From Chloroflexota bacterium (GTDB lineage: Bacteria; Chloroflexota; UBA11872; VXOZ01), in NCBI GenBank assembly GCA_958295775.1, contig CATQHC010000006.1, forward strand, positions 84,997 through 148,996: a stretch of 64,000 bases of DNA, written 5' to 3'. Of the stretch, positions 42,513-49,919 are shown piece by piece. Position numbers and translations under genes: made by a program. How positions within the stretch are numbered: position 1 is the stretch's first letter; the number at the start of each line of letters is the position of its first letter. Below the pieces are notes generated by a model that saw only the letters and a program-made list of their open reading frames with translations, ran no database searches and was not told where the DNA came from.

Positions 42513-43550
42513 ATGCCCAACGCCAAGACTCTCCTCCGTCGCCCAGTGACTGCCGCCATTCTTTCTGCCGATGCCGTCCCTAACGCGTTGAGGCGGCGTC
42601 TGCGCAAGCCTGTCCCGGGCCAAAACGGAGACACGGCTATCGTCAAGCTCGAAGGACTGACTCCGGCGGCTGAGACTCCCGACGTGCAGCAGCACATACG
42701 AACCGGCGCATTGCAGTTCTGGGTAGCGGGCACGTTTGCGAACAGTTGGCTGAGTAATCTTGACTTCAATGCGCTGCCAACTAATCTCATCGACTATTAC
42801 CAGCGTGCGGGCACGCGCGGCGAGTTGCGGGATTTAGCGGGAGCGGAGGCGGTATGGGAGACGATTCCACGCGCTATCCGCATGGCTGGGCCGGAAGCGT
42901 TGCAGGAGTTTCGTAGTGGACGGGATTGGAGTCACATTGTGCCGTGGAGCATGGGTGGCAGCAATAGCGCTAGCAACGGCATCTTCGAGGAAAGTAGCAT
43001 TAACCAGGCTAGAAGCGCAGAGACGATGACGAGGGAGGATTTTGCGCTGGCGCAGCAGGCGTTGAATTCTGAGGCATTTCGCCATGCAGTAACGCAGACA
43101 GCTTCGGTCGTGGTTACTGCGGCCCTCGTTGCGGCTGTGGTGGAGGGCGTATTCGCCGTGATGGAAGAAGGCTTGCGGTATTACGATGGAGAAATAAACA
43201 AAGCCGAACTTCATGCAAGAGTGTTGACACGCCTCGGCAAGCGGGTTGCGCTTGCTGTGGTCATTTCTGGGCTTGTCGTTGGTTTGGCATTCGTTTTTCC
43301 TCCCTTCACTCCGGTGCTGAGCGCTCTAGCGTTGCCCATGGCAGTAGCCAGTTTCGCCCTGTTAGGAGTTCGTTTCTATAGTCTGAGTGCGGCATGGGCG
43401 CAGAGAGTGGGAATTGAACCGGCTTCGACCGCTTGGCAGCAAACAAAGGACTTTTCTGGGTGGGCTTGGCAGGAGGCAAAGAGTGTCTCGGTTGAGGCCC
43501 GGCAAGGCGCGAATGTTCTTTCCAGTCGGGCGCTGGAGTGGGTCGGATAG
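42513..43550 (+). CDS. HNH-nuclease-like protein with C-terminal membrane helices
   Basis: A 345-residue protein of unknown role. The start is ATG 42513, or the GTG just before it at 42510, both behind a full AAGGAGG site. Residues 138-173 read DWSHIVPWSMGGSN, then N155 and ...INQARSAETMT. This fits a His-Me finger (HNH) core with His141, Asn155 and a third Asn164, and no zinc-binding cysteines. It is followed by a hydrophobic helix near 198-222 (VVVTAALVAAVVEG) and two strong membrane segments near 250-290, then an amphipathic tail with WAWQEAKSVSVEARQ. A membrane-tied nuclease or toxin is inferred. No immunity gene is identified; the 79-residue gene upstream is the only candidate. Confidence 0.65.
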   Translation: MPNAKTLLRRPVTAAILSADAVPNALRRRLRKPVPGQNGDTAIVKLEGLTPAAETPDVQQHIRTGALQFWVAGTFANSWLSNLDFNALPTNLIDYYQRAGTRGELRDLAGAEAVWETIPRAIRMAGPEALQEFRSGRDWSHIVPWSMGGSNSASNGIFEESSINQARSAETMTREDFALAQQALNSEAFRHAVTQTASVVVTAALVAAVVEGVFAVMEEGLRYYDGEINKAELHARVLTRLGKRVALAVVISGLVVGLAFVFPPFTPVLSALALPMAVASFALLGVRFYSLSAAWAQRVGIEPASTAWQQTKDFSGWAWQEAKSVSVEARQGANVLSSRALEWVG

Positions 43551-43661
43551 GCCTCCGTGCCATGACGTAGGGCTTGCGAGAAAGACGCGAGCTTGCTGCT
43601 TCCGAGCAATTTATAGCAATTTGTGCCAGGACAATTCGAGAAAACGCGAAAGCGCATATGA

Positions 43662-44258
43662 GTGAAGAACCTAGATTCCTATCTGCCTGTTGTCGTCGGT
43701 ATCACGGCGGCGAGCGGCGCGGCATTGACCGAGCGTTGCATCACGTGGCTGGCGGCGCACGGCGTGCCGCTCTACGTGACGTGCAGCAACAACGGCCGGC
43801 TGGTCTGGCAGCAAGAACTCAACGAATCGCTGGATGAAGCCGCCGCCCGCTGGTCGCAGAACGGCGACGTAACGCTGGTGGACGTGCACGACGAGGCGGC
43901 GCTGATCGCCAGCGGCAGCCTGCTCACGGCGGGGATGATCATCGTCCCGTGCAGCACCGGCTCGGCGGCGGCCATCGCCAACGGCATCTGCATGAACGTG
44001 CTGCACCGCGCGGCAGAAGTGACGCTCAAAGAGGGAAGACCGCTCGTGCTCATGCCCCGCGAAACACCCCTTTCGGCGATTCACCTCGAATCCTGGCTGA
44101 AGCTCGCGCGTTTGGGGGTCACCATCGTGCCGCCCATGCTCACGTTTTACAACCACCCCAAAGACATACAGGACATGGTGGATTTCAGCGTGGGCCGCGC
44201 GCTCACCTTGCTGGGTTTCCCGGACGCCCTGCCCGACCACTTGCGTTACCACCGTTAG
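43662..44258 (+). CDS. ubiX: Flavin prenyltransferase UbiX
   Basis: A 198-residue enzyme that adds a dimethylallyl unit to FMN to make the cofactor of UbiD decarboxylases. Signature regions: GITAASGAALTERC, IIVPCSTGSAAAIANGIC and LVLMPRETPLSAIHLESWLKL, the last binding flavin and prenyl phosphate. It starts with GTG; an overlapping ATG at 43658 is out of frame. The UbiD-family gene it presumably serves is at 35301-36764. Confidence 0.94.
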   Translation: MKNLDSYLPVVVGITAASGAALTERCITWLAAHGVPLYVTCSNNGRLVWQQELNESLDEAAARWSQNGDVTLVDVHDEAALIASGSLLTAGMIIVPCSTGSAAAIANGICMNVLHRAAEVTLKEGRPLVLMPRETPLSAIHLESWLKLARLGVTIVPPMLTFYNHPKDIQDMVDFSVGRALTLLGFPDALPDHLRYHR

Positions 44259-44420
44259 ACCTAGGCGTGCATCTGCCCCGGAAAAGGGGCGATGACACCG
44301 CCCGTTGCCTGCGTTTCTCAGCGCAACACCACTTGCCAATTCCGTACTCCAGGCATTTGTGCTTGCATTCACAAGTGCGGTATCCTGCACCCATACAAAT
44401 GCAAAAAGGAGGTTGAGGTC

Positions 44421-45416
44421 TTGGCTTTCACACGACGGACACTACTTCGCGGAGCGGCTACCGGCGCGTTGGCGCTCCCGCTACTTGCAGCCTGCGGTCG
44501 CGTCACGGTTACCACTGATGAAGCGGCGGCGGAGGCTGCGGCGGAACCGACGAAACTCCGCATCGGCGATCTGCCGCTTATCGATATGCTGCCGGTCTAC
44601 GTGGCGGAACAGGAAGGCTTGTTTCCCGAGAATCTCGAAGTTGAACTGGTCCCGTTTTCCAGCGCGCTGGAGCGCGACACCGCCTACACGTCGAAGCAAG
44701 TCGACGGCGTGCTCAACGACTTTGTCTCCGCGACGGCCCTGAATCGCGACCAGGACTTCACCCGTAACGTGCGGGTAATTCTGCGCTCCACACCGCAGCT
44801 CTCGTTGTTTGCCCTCTTGGCAAGCGAGAATTCCGACATCGAGAAGATCGAGGACGTGAAGGGCCAGCAGATCGCCATCTCGCCCAACACCATCATCGAG
44901 TACGTGCTCGACCGCATGCTTGGCACCGTGGGACTTGGCCACGACGATGTTGAGAAATTGGCCGTGCCCAGCATTCCCCTGCGTTTGGAGATGCTCGGCC
45001 AGGGCAACGTGACCGCTGCCGTGCTGCCGGAGCCGCTCGTCAGCCTGAGCATTGCGACGGCTGGCTCGCGCCTGATAAGGGATGACGCCGAAACCCAGTT
45101 CGGCGCCTCGCTCCTCTCGTTCCGCAGCGATGTCATCGCGAGCCAGGAAGATACCGTGCGCGGCTTCATGGATGGTTTCGAAGCCGGCGTCAACCGCATC
45201 AACAGCAATCCGGGCAACTACCAGGACCTGATGGAAGCGCGCGGCCGCATTCCGCCCCCGCTGTTTGGCAAGTTTTCGGTACCTCAGTTCCCCGCAGCCG
45301 CGGTAGTGCCGCAGGCAGAGTTCGAGGCAGTAGGCCAGTGGGCAGTGGAACGCGGCCTCCTACAAGAGGCGATTCCTTATGAGGACTTGGTAGATACGCG
45401 ATTCTTGCCGGGGTAG
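44421..45416 (+). CDS. Nitrate/taurine-type ABC substrate-binding lipoprotein (NMT1/SsuA-like)
   Basis: A 331-residue binding protein. Translation is set to start at the TTG at 44421 because GGAGG lies eight bases before it and it yields a clean lipoprotein signal: AFTRRTLLRG, a hydrophobic core and LLAACG. The mature part has the two-lobe pattern of the NMT1/SsuA family (VYVAEQEGLFPENLEVELV, then AVLPEPLVSLSIA). Ligand class is uncertain (pyrimidine precursors, nitrate, sulfonates). The ATPase follows after 172 bases, but no permease is present. Confidence 0.85.
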   Translation: MAFTRRTLLRGAATGALALPLLAACGRVTVTTDEAAAEAAAEPTKLRIGDLPLIDMLPVYVAEQEGLFPENLEVELVPFSSALERDTAYTSKQVDGVLNDFVSATALNRDQDFTRNVRVILRSTPQLSLFALLASENSDIEKIEDVKGQQIAISPNTIIEYVLDRMLGTVGLGHDDVEKLAVPSIPLRLEMLGQGNVTAAVLPEPLVSLSIATAGSRLIRDDAETQFGASLLSFRSDVIASQEDTVRGFMDGFEAGVNRINSNPGNYQDLMEARGRIPPPLFGKFSVPQFPAAAVVPQAEFEAVGQWAVERGLLQEAIPYEDLVDTRFLPG

Positions 45417-45588
45417 GTCATCTTGACTGAATTGGATGCAGTGCAGTCCAACTGCTAGCGATTGCACTTGCCGTGGCCGTTCGCGCTGAGCCTGTTGAAG
45501 CGCGCGACTTGGTGTGGTGAATCTGCGAGCAAATGACCAAATCCCGCTGTGAACTGCCCGCACTGTGCACTGTGACCGGAGCAAGCCA

Positions 45589-46401
45589 ATGGGTGTACAG
45601 TGTCAGGACGTGCAACAAGTGAAAAGTGCCGCCGACGCTGCCACCGTTACACCCCGCGCCGAACTTCAGGGCGCTACTTTTGCGTACCAAGAAGGCCAGC
45701 CGATCTTTCGCGACTTCTCGTGGCAGATCACGCCCGGCGATGCTTGGGCCGTGATCGGCCCTTCCGGCTGCGGCAAGTCGACGCTGCTCTACCTGCTCAC
45801 CGGCCTGCGCCAACCCCAGTCAGGGAACGTCCGCGTAGACGGCAAGCCGGTGGAGAGACCGCGCCCGAGCAGTACCACCGGACTGATCCTGCAAGACTAC
45901 GGCCTGTTGCCGTGGGCGACGGTGTGGGACAATGTGCGGCTCGGCTTGCAGTTGCGCGGCGTGCCGAAAGCACAGCAAGCTGAGCAGGTCGCCAACTGGC
46001 TGGAGCGCCTCGGCATCACGGCACTCCGCGACCACTATCCCGCCCAACTCTCCGGCGGGCAACGCCAGCGCACTGCCATCGCCCGGACCCTCGTCTTTCA
46101 GCCAAACCTGCTGCTTATGGACGAGCCGTTCAATTCGCTTGACGCCCTCACCCGCGAGCGCTTGCAGAACGTAGTCTTGGAGCTGATCCTGGAACACGGC
46201 CTCACCACCGTGCTCGTAACTCACAACATCGAGGAAGCGGTATTTCTCGGCCAGCGCGTGTTGGTGCTCAACCAGCCGCCCTCCGCCGCGACGACAATAT
46301 TCGAGAACCGCCACGACGACCCCCACGCCTACCGCGCGGCGCCGGCGTTTTTGACCCAGTGTACGGAACTCCGCACGTTATTGGTTGGATCGGAAGCGTA
46401 G
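45589..46401 (+). CDS. Nitrate/taurine-type ABC transporter ATP-binding protein
   Basis: A 270-residue ATPase of the SsuB/TauB/NrtD group. Walker A is GPSGCGKST, the Q-loop is LILQDYGLLPW, the signature is LSGGQRQRTAIART and Walker B is LLLMDEPFNSLD. The start is the ATG at 45589, with GGAG seven bases upstream. It pairs with the lipoprotein at 44421. The permease gene usually found in such operons is absent from this gap and the next. Confidence 0.9.
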   Translation: MGVQCQDVQQVKSAADAATVTPRAELQGATFAYQEGQPIFRDFSWQITPGDAWAVIGPSGCGKSTLLYLLTGLRQPQSGNVRVDGKPVERPRPSSTTGLILQDYGLLPWATVWDNVRLGLQLRGVPKAQQAEQVANWLERLGITALRDHYPAQLSGGQRQRTAIARTLVFQPNLLLMDEPFNSLDALTRERLQNVVLELILEHGLTTVLVTHNIEEAVFLGQRVLVLNQPPSAATTIFENRHDDPHAYRAAPAFLTQCTELRTLLVGSEA

Positions 46402-46696
46402 CGCTCTCCGGTATGCCGCGCATGCGCTCGGTATGCCGCGGGTGCGGGCACGGTATACTAGGTTGAGAGGCACTGCAGCCGTTAATTCCGCTTGCGCGGG
46501 AATCCATCTTTTTTGCGCCGGAAGCGCGCGGCGCTGCGCGAGAGGGCTTGCCCATCGCTGCCACGTGCCGGCGGCGCTGAGGATCATGAGCGCAAGGGAG
46601 TGAGGCCGCACCGTGGGTAAGCCGCGCGTGCGCGGTCCATCGGTGTATAAGGAGTAACGTGAAAACAGACAAAATCCAGTTACCGGTGCGTGTTGC

Positions 46697-47515
46697 ATGA
46701 GTACAGTCCCGCACTACATCATGAGTAAGGACAACCCGCAGATCAAACGGGTGCGGGCGTTACTGCAATCGTCGCGGGAGCGGCGGGAAGCGGGAGCGTT
46801 TGTGGTGGAAGGCGTGCGCTTGGTGGAAGAGGCGCTGGCCGCCGGGCGGGTTGCAACGCTCTTCGTCTGTCCCGAATTGCTAACCGCGCACGCGCGCAGC
46901 CGTGTGTTCCTCGACGACCTCCGCGACGACGGCGACTACGCCCTCACGCACGTGACGCCCGACGTTTTTGCCGCTGTAGCCGACACGGATTCCCCCCAGG
47001 GCGTTGTGGCGGTGTGCTTGATGCCGGAAGAAGCTGCGTTGGGCCCCACTGCTACTCTGGCGGTGCTCCTGGACGGCGTGCAGGATCCGGGGAATGCGGG
47101 CATGATCCTCCGTGCCGCCGCGGCCGCAAACGCCGACGGCGTGATCTTCGGCCCCGGCAGCGTCGACCCGTACAATCCAAAGGTGCTGCGCGGCGCCATG
47201 GGCGCTCACTTTCGTACCGCGCTGCTCAATCTCCGCAGTGAGAGCGCAGTGCGCGCGTGCGCAGGTCTGTTGCCGCAGCGCGTCATGGCGGCGGCCCAGG
47301 ACGGGGCGCGTTACGATTCAGTTGATTGGACGCAGCCGACGTTGCTTATCGTGGGCGCGGAGGCCCACGGCGCCAGCGATCTGGGCGTCAGTTTGCAGAC
47401 CGCCGCCGCGTCGGTCCCGCTTGCGCGCGGCGTGGAGTCCCTCAACGTGGCAATGGCTGCGGGCGTCTTGCTGTTCGAAGCGGTCCGCCAACGGTCACCC
47501 GACGCCGCGCATTAG
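46697..47515 (+). CDS. SpoU/TrmH-family RNA 2'-O-methyltransferase
   Basis: A 272-residue SPOUT methyltransferase acting on rRNA or tRNA. An N-terminal substrate-binding domain (KRVRALLQSSRERREAGAF) precedes the knotted catalytic domain with motif 1 LDGVQDPGNAGMILRAA, motif 2 IVGAEAHGASD and motif 3 PLARGVESLNVAMAAGVLLFE. The layout matches TrmH/RlmB relatives with the extra N-terminal domain. The folB gene follows. Confidence 0.92.
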   Translation: MSTVPHYIMSKDNPQIKRVRALLQSSRERREAGAFVVEGVRLVEEALAAGRVATLFVCPELLTAHARSRVFLDDLRDDGDYALTHVTPDVFAAVADTDSPQGVVAVCLMPEEAALGPTATLAVLLDGVQDPGNAGMILRAAAAANADGVIFGPGSVDPYNPKVLRGAMGAHFRTALLNLRSESAVRACAGLLPQRVMAAAQDGARYDSVDWTQPTLLIVGAEAHGASDLGVSLQTAAASVPLARGVESLNVAMAAGVLLFEAVRQRSPDAAH

Positions 47516-47624
47516 CCGATTCCGGGGTTAATCCGGAAATTGCCGCCGAGAAAAGAGAAGCGCGCCAGGGCGAGCAAAACTAGCCGCGTTCGCCGACAGA
47601 CATGGACTGCATGGACAAACGCCA

Positions 47625-48029
47625 GTGACACCGGACTCCGTCTTCATAGAGGGCATGCGCTTGCCCGCGCACATTGGGGTATCGGACGAGGAGCGCGACA
47701 CCCCCCAGGTGCTCCGCTTCGACTTACACCTACGGTGCGACCTGCGCCGGGCGGGCGCGAGCGACAGCGTGCGGGACACCATCGACTATGGCGCAGTCTA
47801 CCAACAGGTCGCCATGGTGGTGGAAGAAACTTCGTGCAAGCTCCTGGAACACTTGGCGGCCCGCATTGCCGCCGCGCTGCTCACAGCCTTTCCCGCGTGT
47901 GACGAGGTGCGTGTGCGCATCGGCAAGCCGGCACTTTTTCCCTCCACGGGACGATCGGGTATGCCGGGCGTGGAGATTGTCCGCAGCCGAGCGGAAGTGG
48001 GCGCCAAGAATTCAAGCGAAGCGGGATAG
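47625..48029 (+). CDS. folB: Dihydroneopterin aldolase
   Basis: A 134-residue tunnel-fold enzyme of folate biosynthesis that converts dihydroneopterin to hydroxymethyl-dihydropterin. Family blocks are FIEGMRLPAHIGVSDEER at the N-terminus, DTIDYGAVYQ in the centre, and VRIGKPALFP with the conserved catalytic lysine. It starts with GTG. Other folate genes are not in the window. Confidence 0.9.
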   Translation: MTPDSVFIEGMRLPAHIGVSDEERDTPQVLRFDLHLRCDLRRAGASDSVRDTIDYGAVYQQVAMVVEETSCKLLEHLAARIAAALLTAFPACDEVRVRIGKPALFPSTGRSGMPGVEIVRSRAEVGAKNSSEAG

Positions 48030-48365
48030 CCAGCGCCAAAGGGCTAATGGCAAGCAAGTGCTCCGTACTTCCCGGCCGTTTGTGCAAAGTCAGGCGGACT
48101 TGCGATTACCGATCATGCTTCGACCCTGCGATCCTGCGGCAAGCTCAGCACAGGCCAACTCAGCACGAACGGTCTTGAAGCTTTCTCGACACGCTCAGTG
48201 ACGCTTGTCGCCAAACAGCGCGAATACTGCCGTCCTCGCAATGCAGTATTGCTGCGCCTTGGATTTGCGGTACCTTGACTGCCTGTTCTTGCTAATTCCA
48301 ACTCTTTACAGTGAGCCGGAAATACTCGAGGCGTCAAGCGCCTGAACACAGCAAGAAAAGCATTG
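48030..48365. other. Intergenic region between convergent genes with family E sequence
   Basis: It holds a family E unit near 48117-48185 (GCGGCAAGCTCAGCACAGGC and TCAGCACGAACGG). No hairpin with a T-run and no gene was found. Confidence 0.45.
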
Positions 48366-49034
48366 CTATTCGCCGAGTATCCTATCCAAGACTTGCTGGA
48401 AATCGGCAACCGGTCTCCCGCCCTCGAACACTTCGACTACCTTGTGGTCTGAATCCAGCAGGTACGTCGTCGGGAACGAGGCGATTTGATAAGCGCTGGC
48501 CACTTGAAGGCTGGGGTCGAAAAGGAGCGGGTAGGTGACATCGTACTCCTTTTGGAACCACTCTATATCGCCCGCCGTGATGTGCCGCCTGTCAGCCGGA
48601 TAATCCTTCCCATACGGGGTCGCGCTGATGGAGACGATGTGTACGCGGTCGCCGTACTGGGCGTGGATTTCATTGAGCCGCGGCGCTTCGTCCTGGCAGT
48701 GCGGGCACCACGGGGCAAAGAAGGCAACGACCACCGGCTTGCCCGCGAGCGAGTCGAGGCTCACCGTCCCCCCTTCCGTGTCCTCCAACGAGAAGTCAGG
48801 GGCAGCCGCGCCTACCTCCAGCACACTGCGCTGCTGGGATTCACCCATGTCCTCCGTCGGCAGCGCGCTGCTGCTCGCCGGCGCGGGATTCCCAATGAGG
48901 CCGGGCAGGACGGTGGGTACCACGAGCGCAAGGATGAAAAACACCACTACCGCGGGAATGACCCACTTCCGCCACGCCCGGGCCGAGGACCTGCTACGCT
49001 GTGTTTTGCGTTTCTTTGCTCTTGCTCGCGCCAT
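48366..49034 (-). CDS. TlpA/ResA-like membrane-anchored thioredoxin
   Basis: A 222-residue protein with a very basic N-terminus (KKRKTQRSRSSAR), one transmembrane anchor (about 25-45), and an extracellular thioredoxin domain. The redox motif is FFAPWCPHCQDEAPRL, with the cis-proline later in IASFPTTYLLD. It likely reduces or isomerises disulfides outside the membrane, as in cytochrome c maturation, although no ccs/ccm genes are here. Confidence 0.9.
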   Translation of the reverse strand: MARARAKKRKTQRSRSSARAWRKWVIPAVVVFFILALVVPTVLPGLIGNPAPASSSALPTEDMGESQQRSVLEVGAAAPDFSLEDTEGGTVSLDSLAGKPVVVAFFAPWCPHCQDEAPRLNEIHAQYGDRVHIVSISATPYGKDYPADRRHITAGDIEWFQKEYDVTYPLLFDPSLQVASAYQIASFPTTYLLDSDHKVVEVFEGGRPVADFQQVLDRILGE

Positions 49035-49088
49035 AGTGCTTCTCTCTCACCTCGTGGTTTCTGGGAAGTCTAGAAGTCCATTTGTGCG

Positions 49089-49658
49089 CTACGGGAACCA
49101 TTTCAGGATTGCCACCACCACACCTCCTGCCGCGATCGCTAACCCTGCCAGTTGTATCGTCTGGCGATTCAGCCGTTGTTCAAGCCGCAACTCCAAGTCC
49201 TTCAGCTCGGTCTTGAAGTCGGCACGCACGGCGGCGATGTCGGCTTTGGTCGTTTGCGCCAGCTCCTGCATGTCGGCTTTGGTCATTTGCGCCAGTTCTT
49301 GCATGTCGGCTTTGGTCGTTTGCGCCAGCTCCTGCATGTCGGCTTTGGTCGTTTGCGCCAGTTCCTGCATGTCGGCTTTGGTCGTTTGCGCCAGTTCCTG
49401 CATGTCGGCTTTGGTCGTTTGCGCCAGTTCCTGCATGTCGGCTTTGGTCATTTGCGCCAGTTCCTGCATGTCGGCTTTGGTTGCGCGCGCCAGTTCCTGC
49501 ATGTCGGCCGAGGTCATGTGTGCTAGTTCTTGCATGTCGGCTTTGGTTGCCAGCACATCACGCGAATCGCCCATCGTTTCAATCAAGGCTTCTGCTTGAG
49601 TCTCACTGAAACCTGCGCCCGTGAGGGTCTTTACCGCCTTGTGGGTGTCTATGCTCAT
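49089..49658 (-). CDS. DUF1640/CCDC90-like coiled-coil protein with nine 11-residue repeats
   Basis: A 189-residue protein. The N-terminus (IDTHKAVKTLTGAGFSETQAEALIE) and the C-terminus (DLELRLEQRLNRQ, then a hydrophobic helix ending ILKWFP) are the conserved ends of the DUF1640/CCDC90 family. The centre (residues 38-136) is nine exact-length copies of TKADMQELAQT, with a degenerate tenth. Eleven-residue periodicity predicts a right-handed hendecad coiled coil anchored by its C-terminal membrane helix. Function of the bacterial family is unknown; the mitochondrial relative regulates calcium uptake. A decayed relative lies at 21425. Confidence 0.8.
   Translation of the reverse strand: MSIDTHKAVKTLTGAGFSETQAEALIETMGDSRDVLATKADMQELAHMTSADMQELARATKADMQELAQMTKADMQELAQTTKADMQELAQTTKADMQELAQTTKADMQELAQTTKADMQELAQMTKADMQELAQTTKADIAAVRADFKTELKDLELRLEQRLNRQTIQLAGLAIAAGGVVVAILKWFP
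49251..49547. repeat. Nine in-frame 33-bp tandem repeats
   Basis: Units read, on the plus strand, CAGCTCCTGCATGTCGGCTT followed by TGGTCGTTTGCGC, with few changes. Five central units differ at most by one base. Copy number is likely to vary by slippage or recombination. Confidence 0.9.
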
Positions 49659-49919
49659 TTGCTTGCTCTCTCGGCTGGCAATGTAATTGGCTTCATTGGG
49701 TAATGAGCCGAATGTACCCTACGCCATTGGCGACGTCTTCACGCGCCGCCAGCTCTCTTGAAAGACCATCCTTATCCGCATACTGCCGTAGAAGGCAAGA
49801 CTCTGTCAATCGAAAACAGTGCGACGGTGTGCCTGCGATGCCAAGAGAGATAACAGGAATGCAGCGGCAGTTGATGTCGCCGTTCGTCCGCCTCGGGGCA
49901 ACAACCCTAATGGCGGCCT

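Noticed and set aside
49251..49547. Regular 33-bp repeats that look like a CRISPR array
   Set aside because: There are no spacers; units are directly adjacent, in frame, and encode an 11-residue repeat inside a clear protein.
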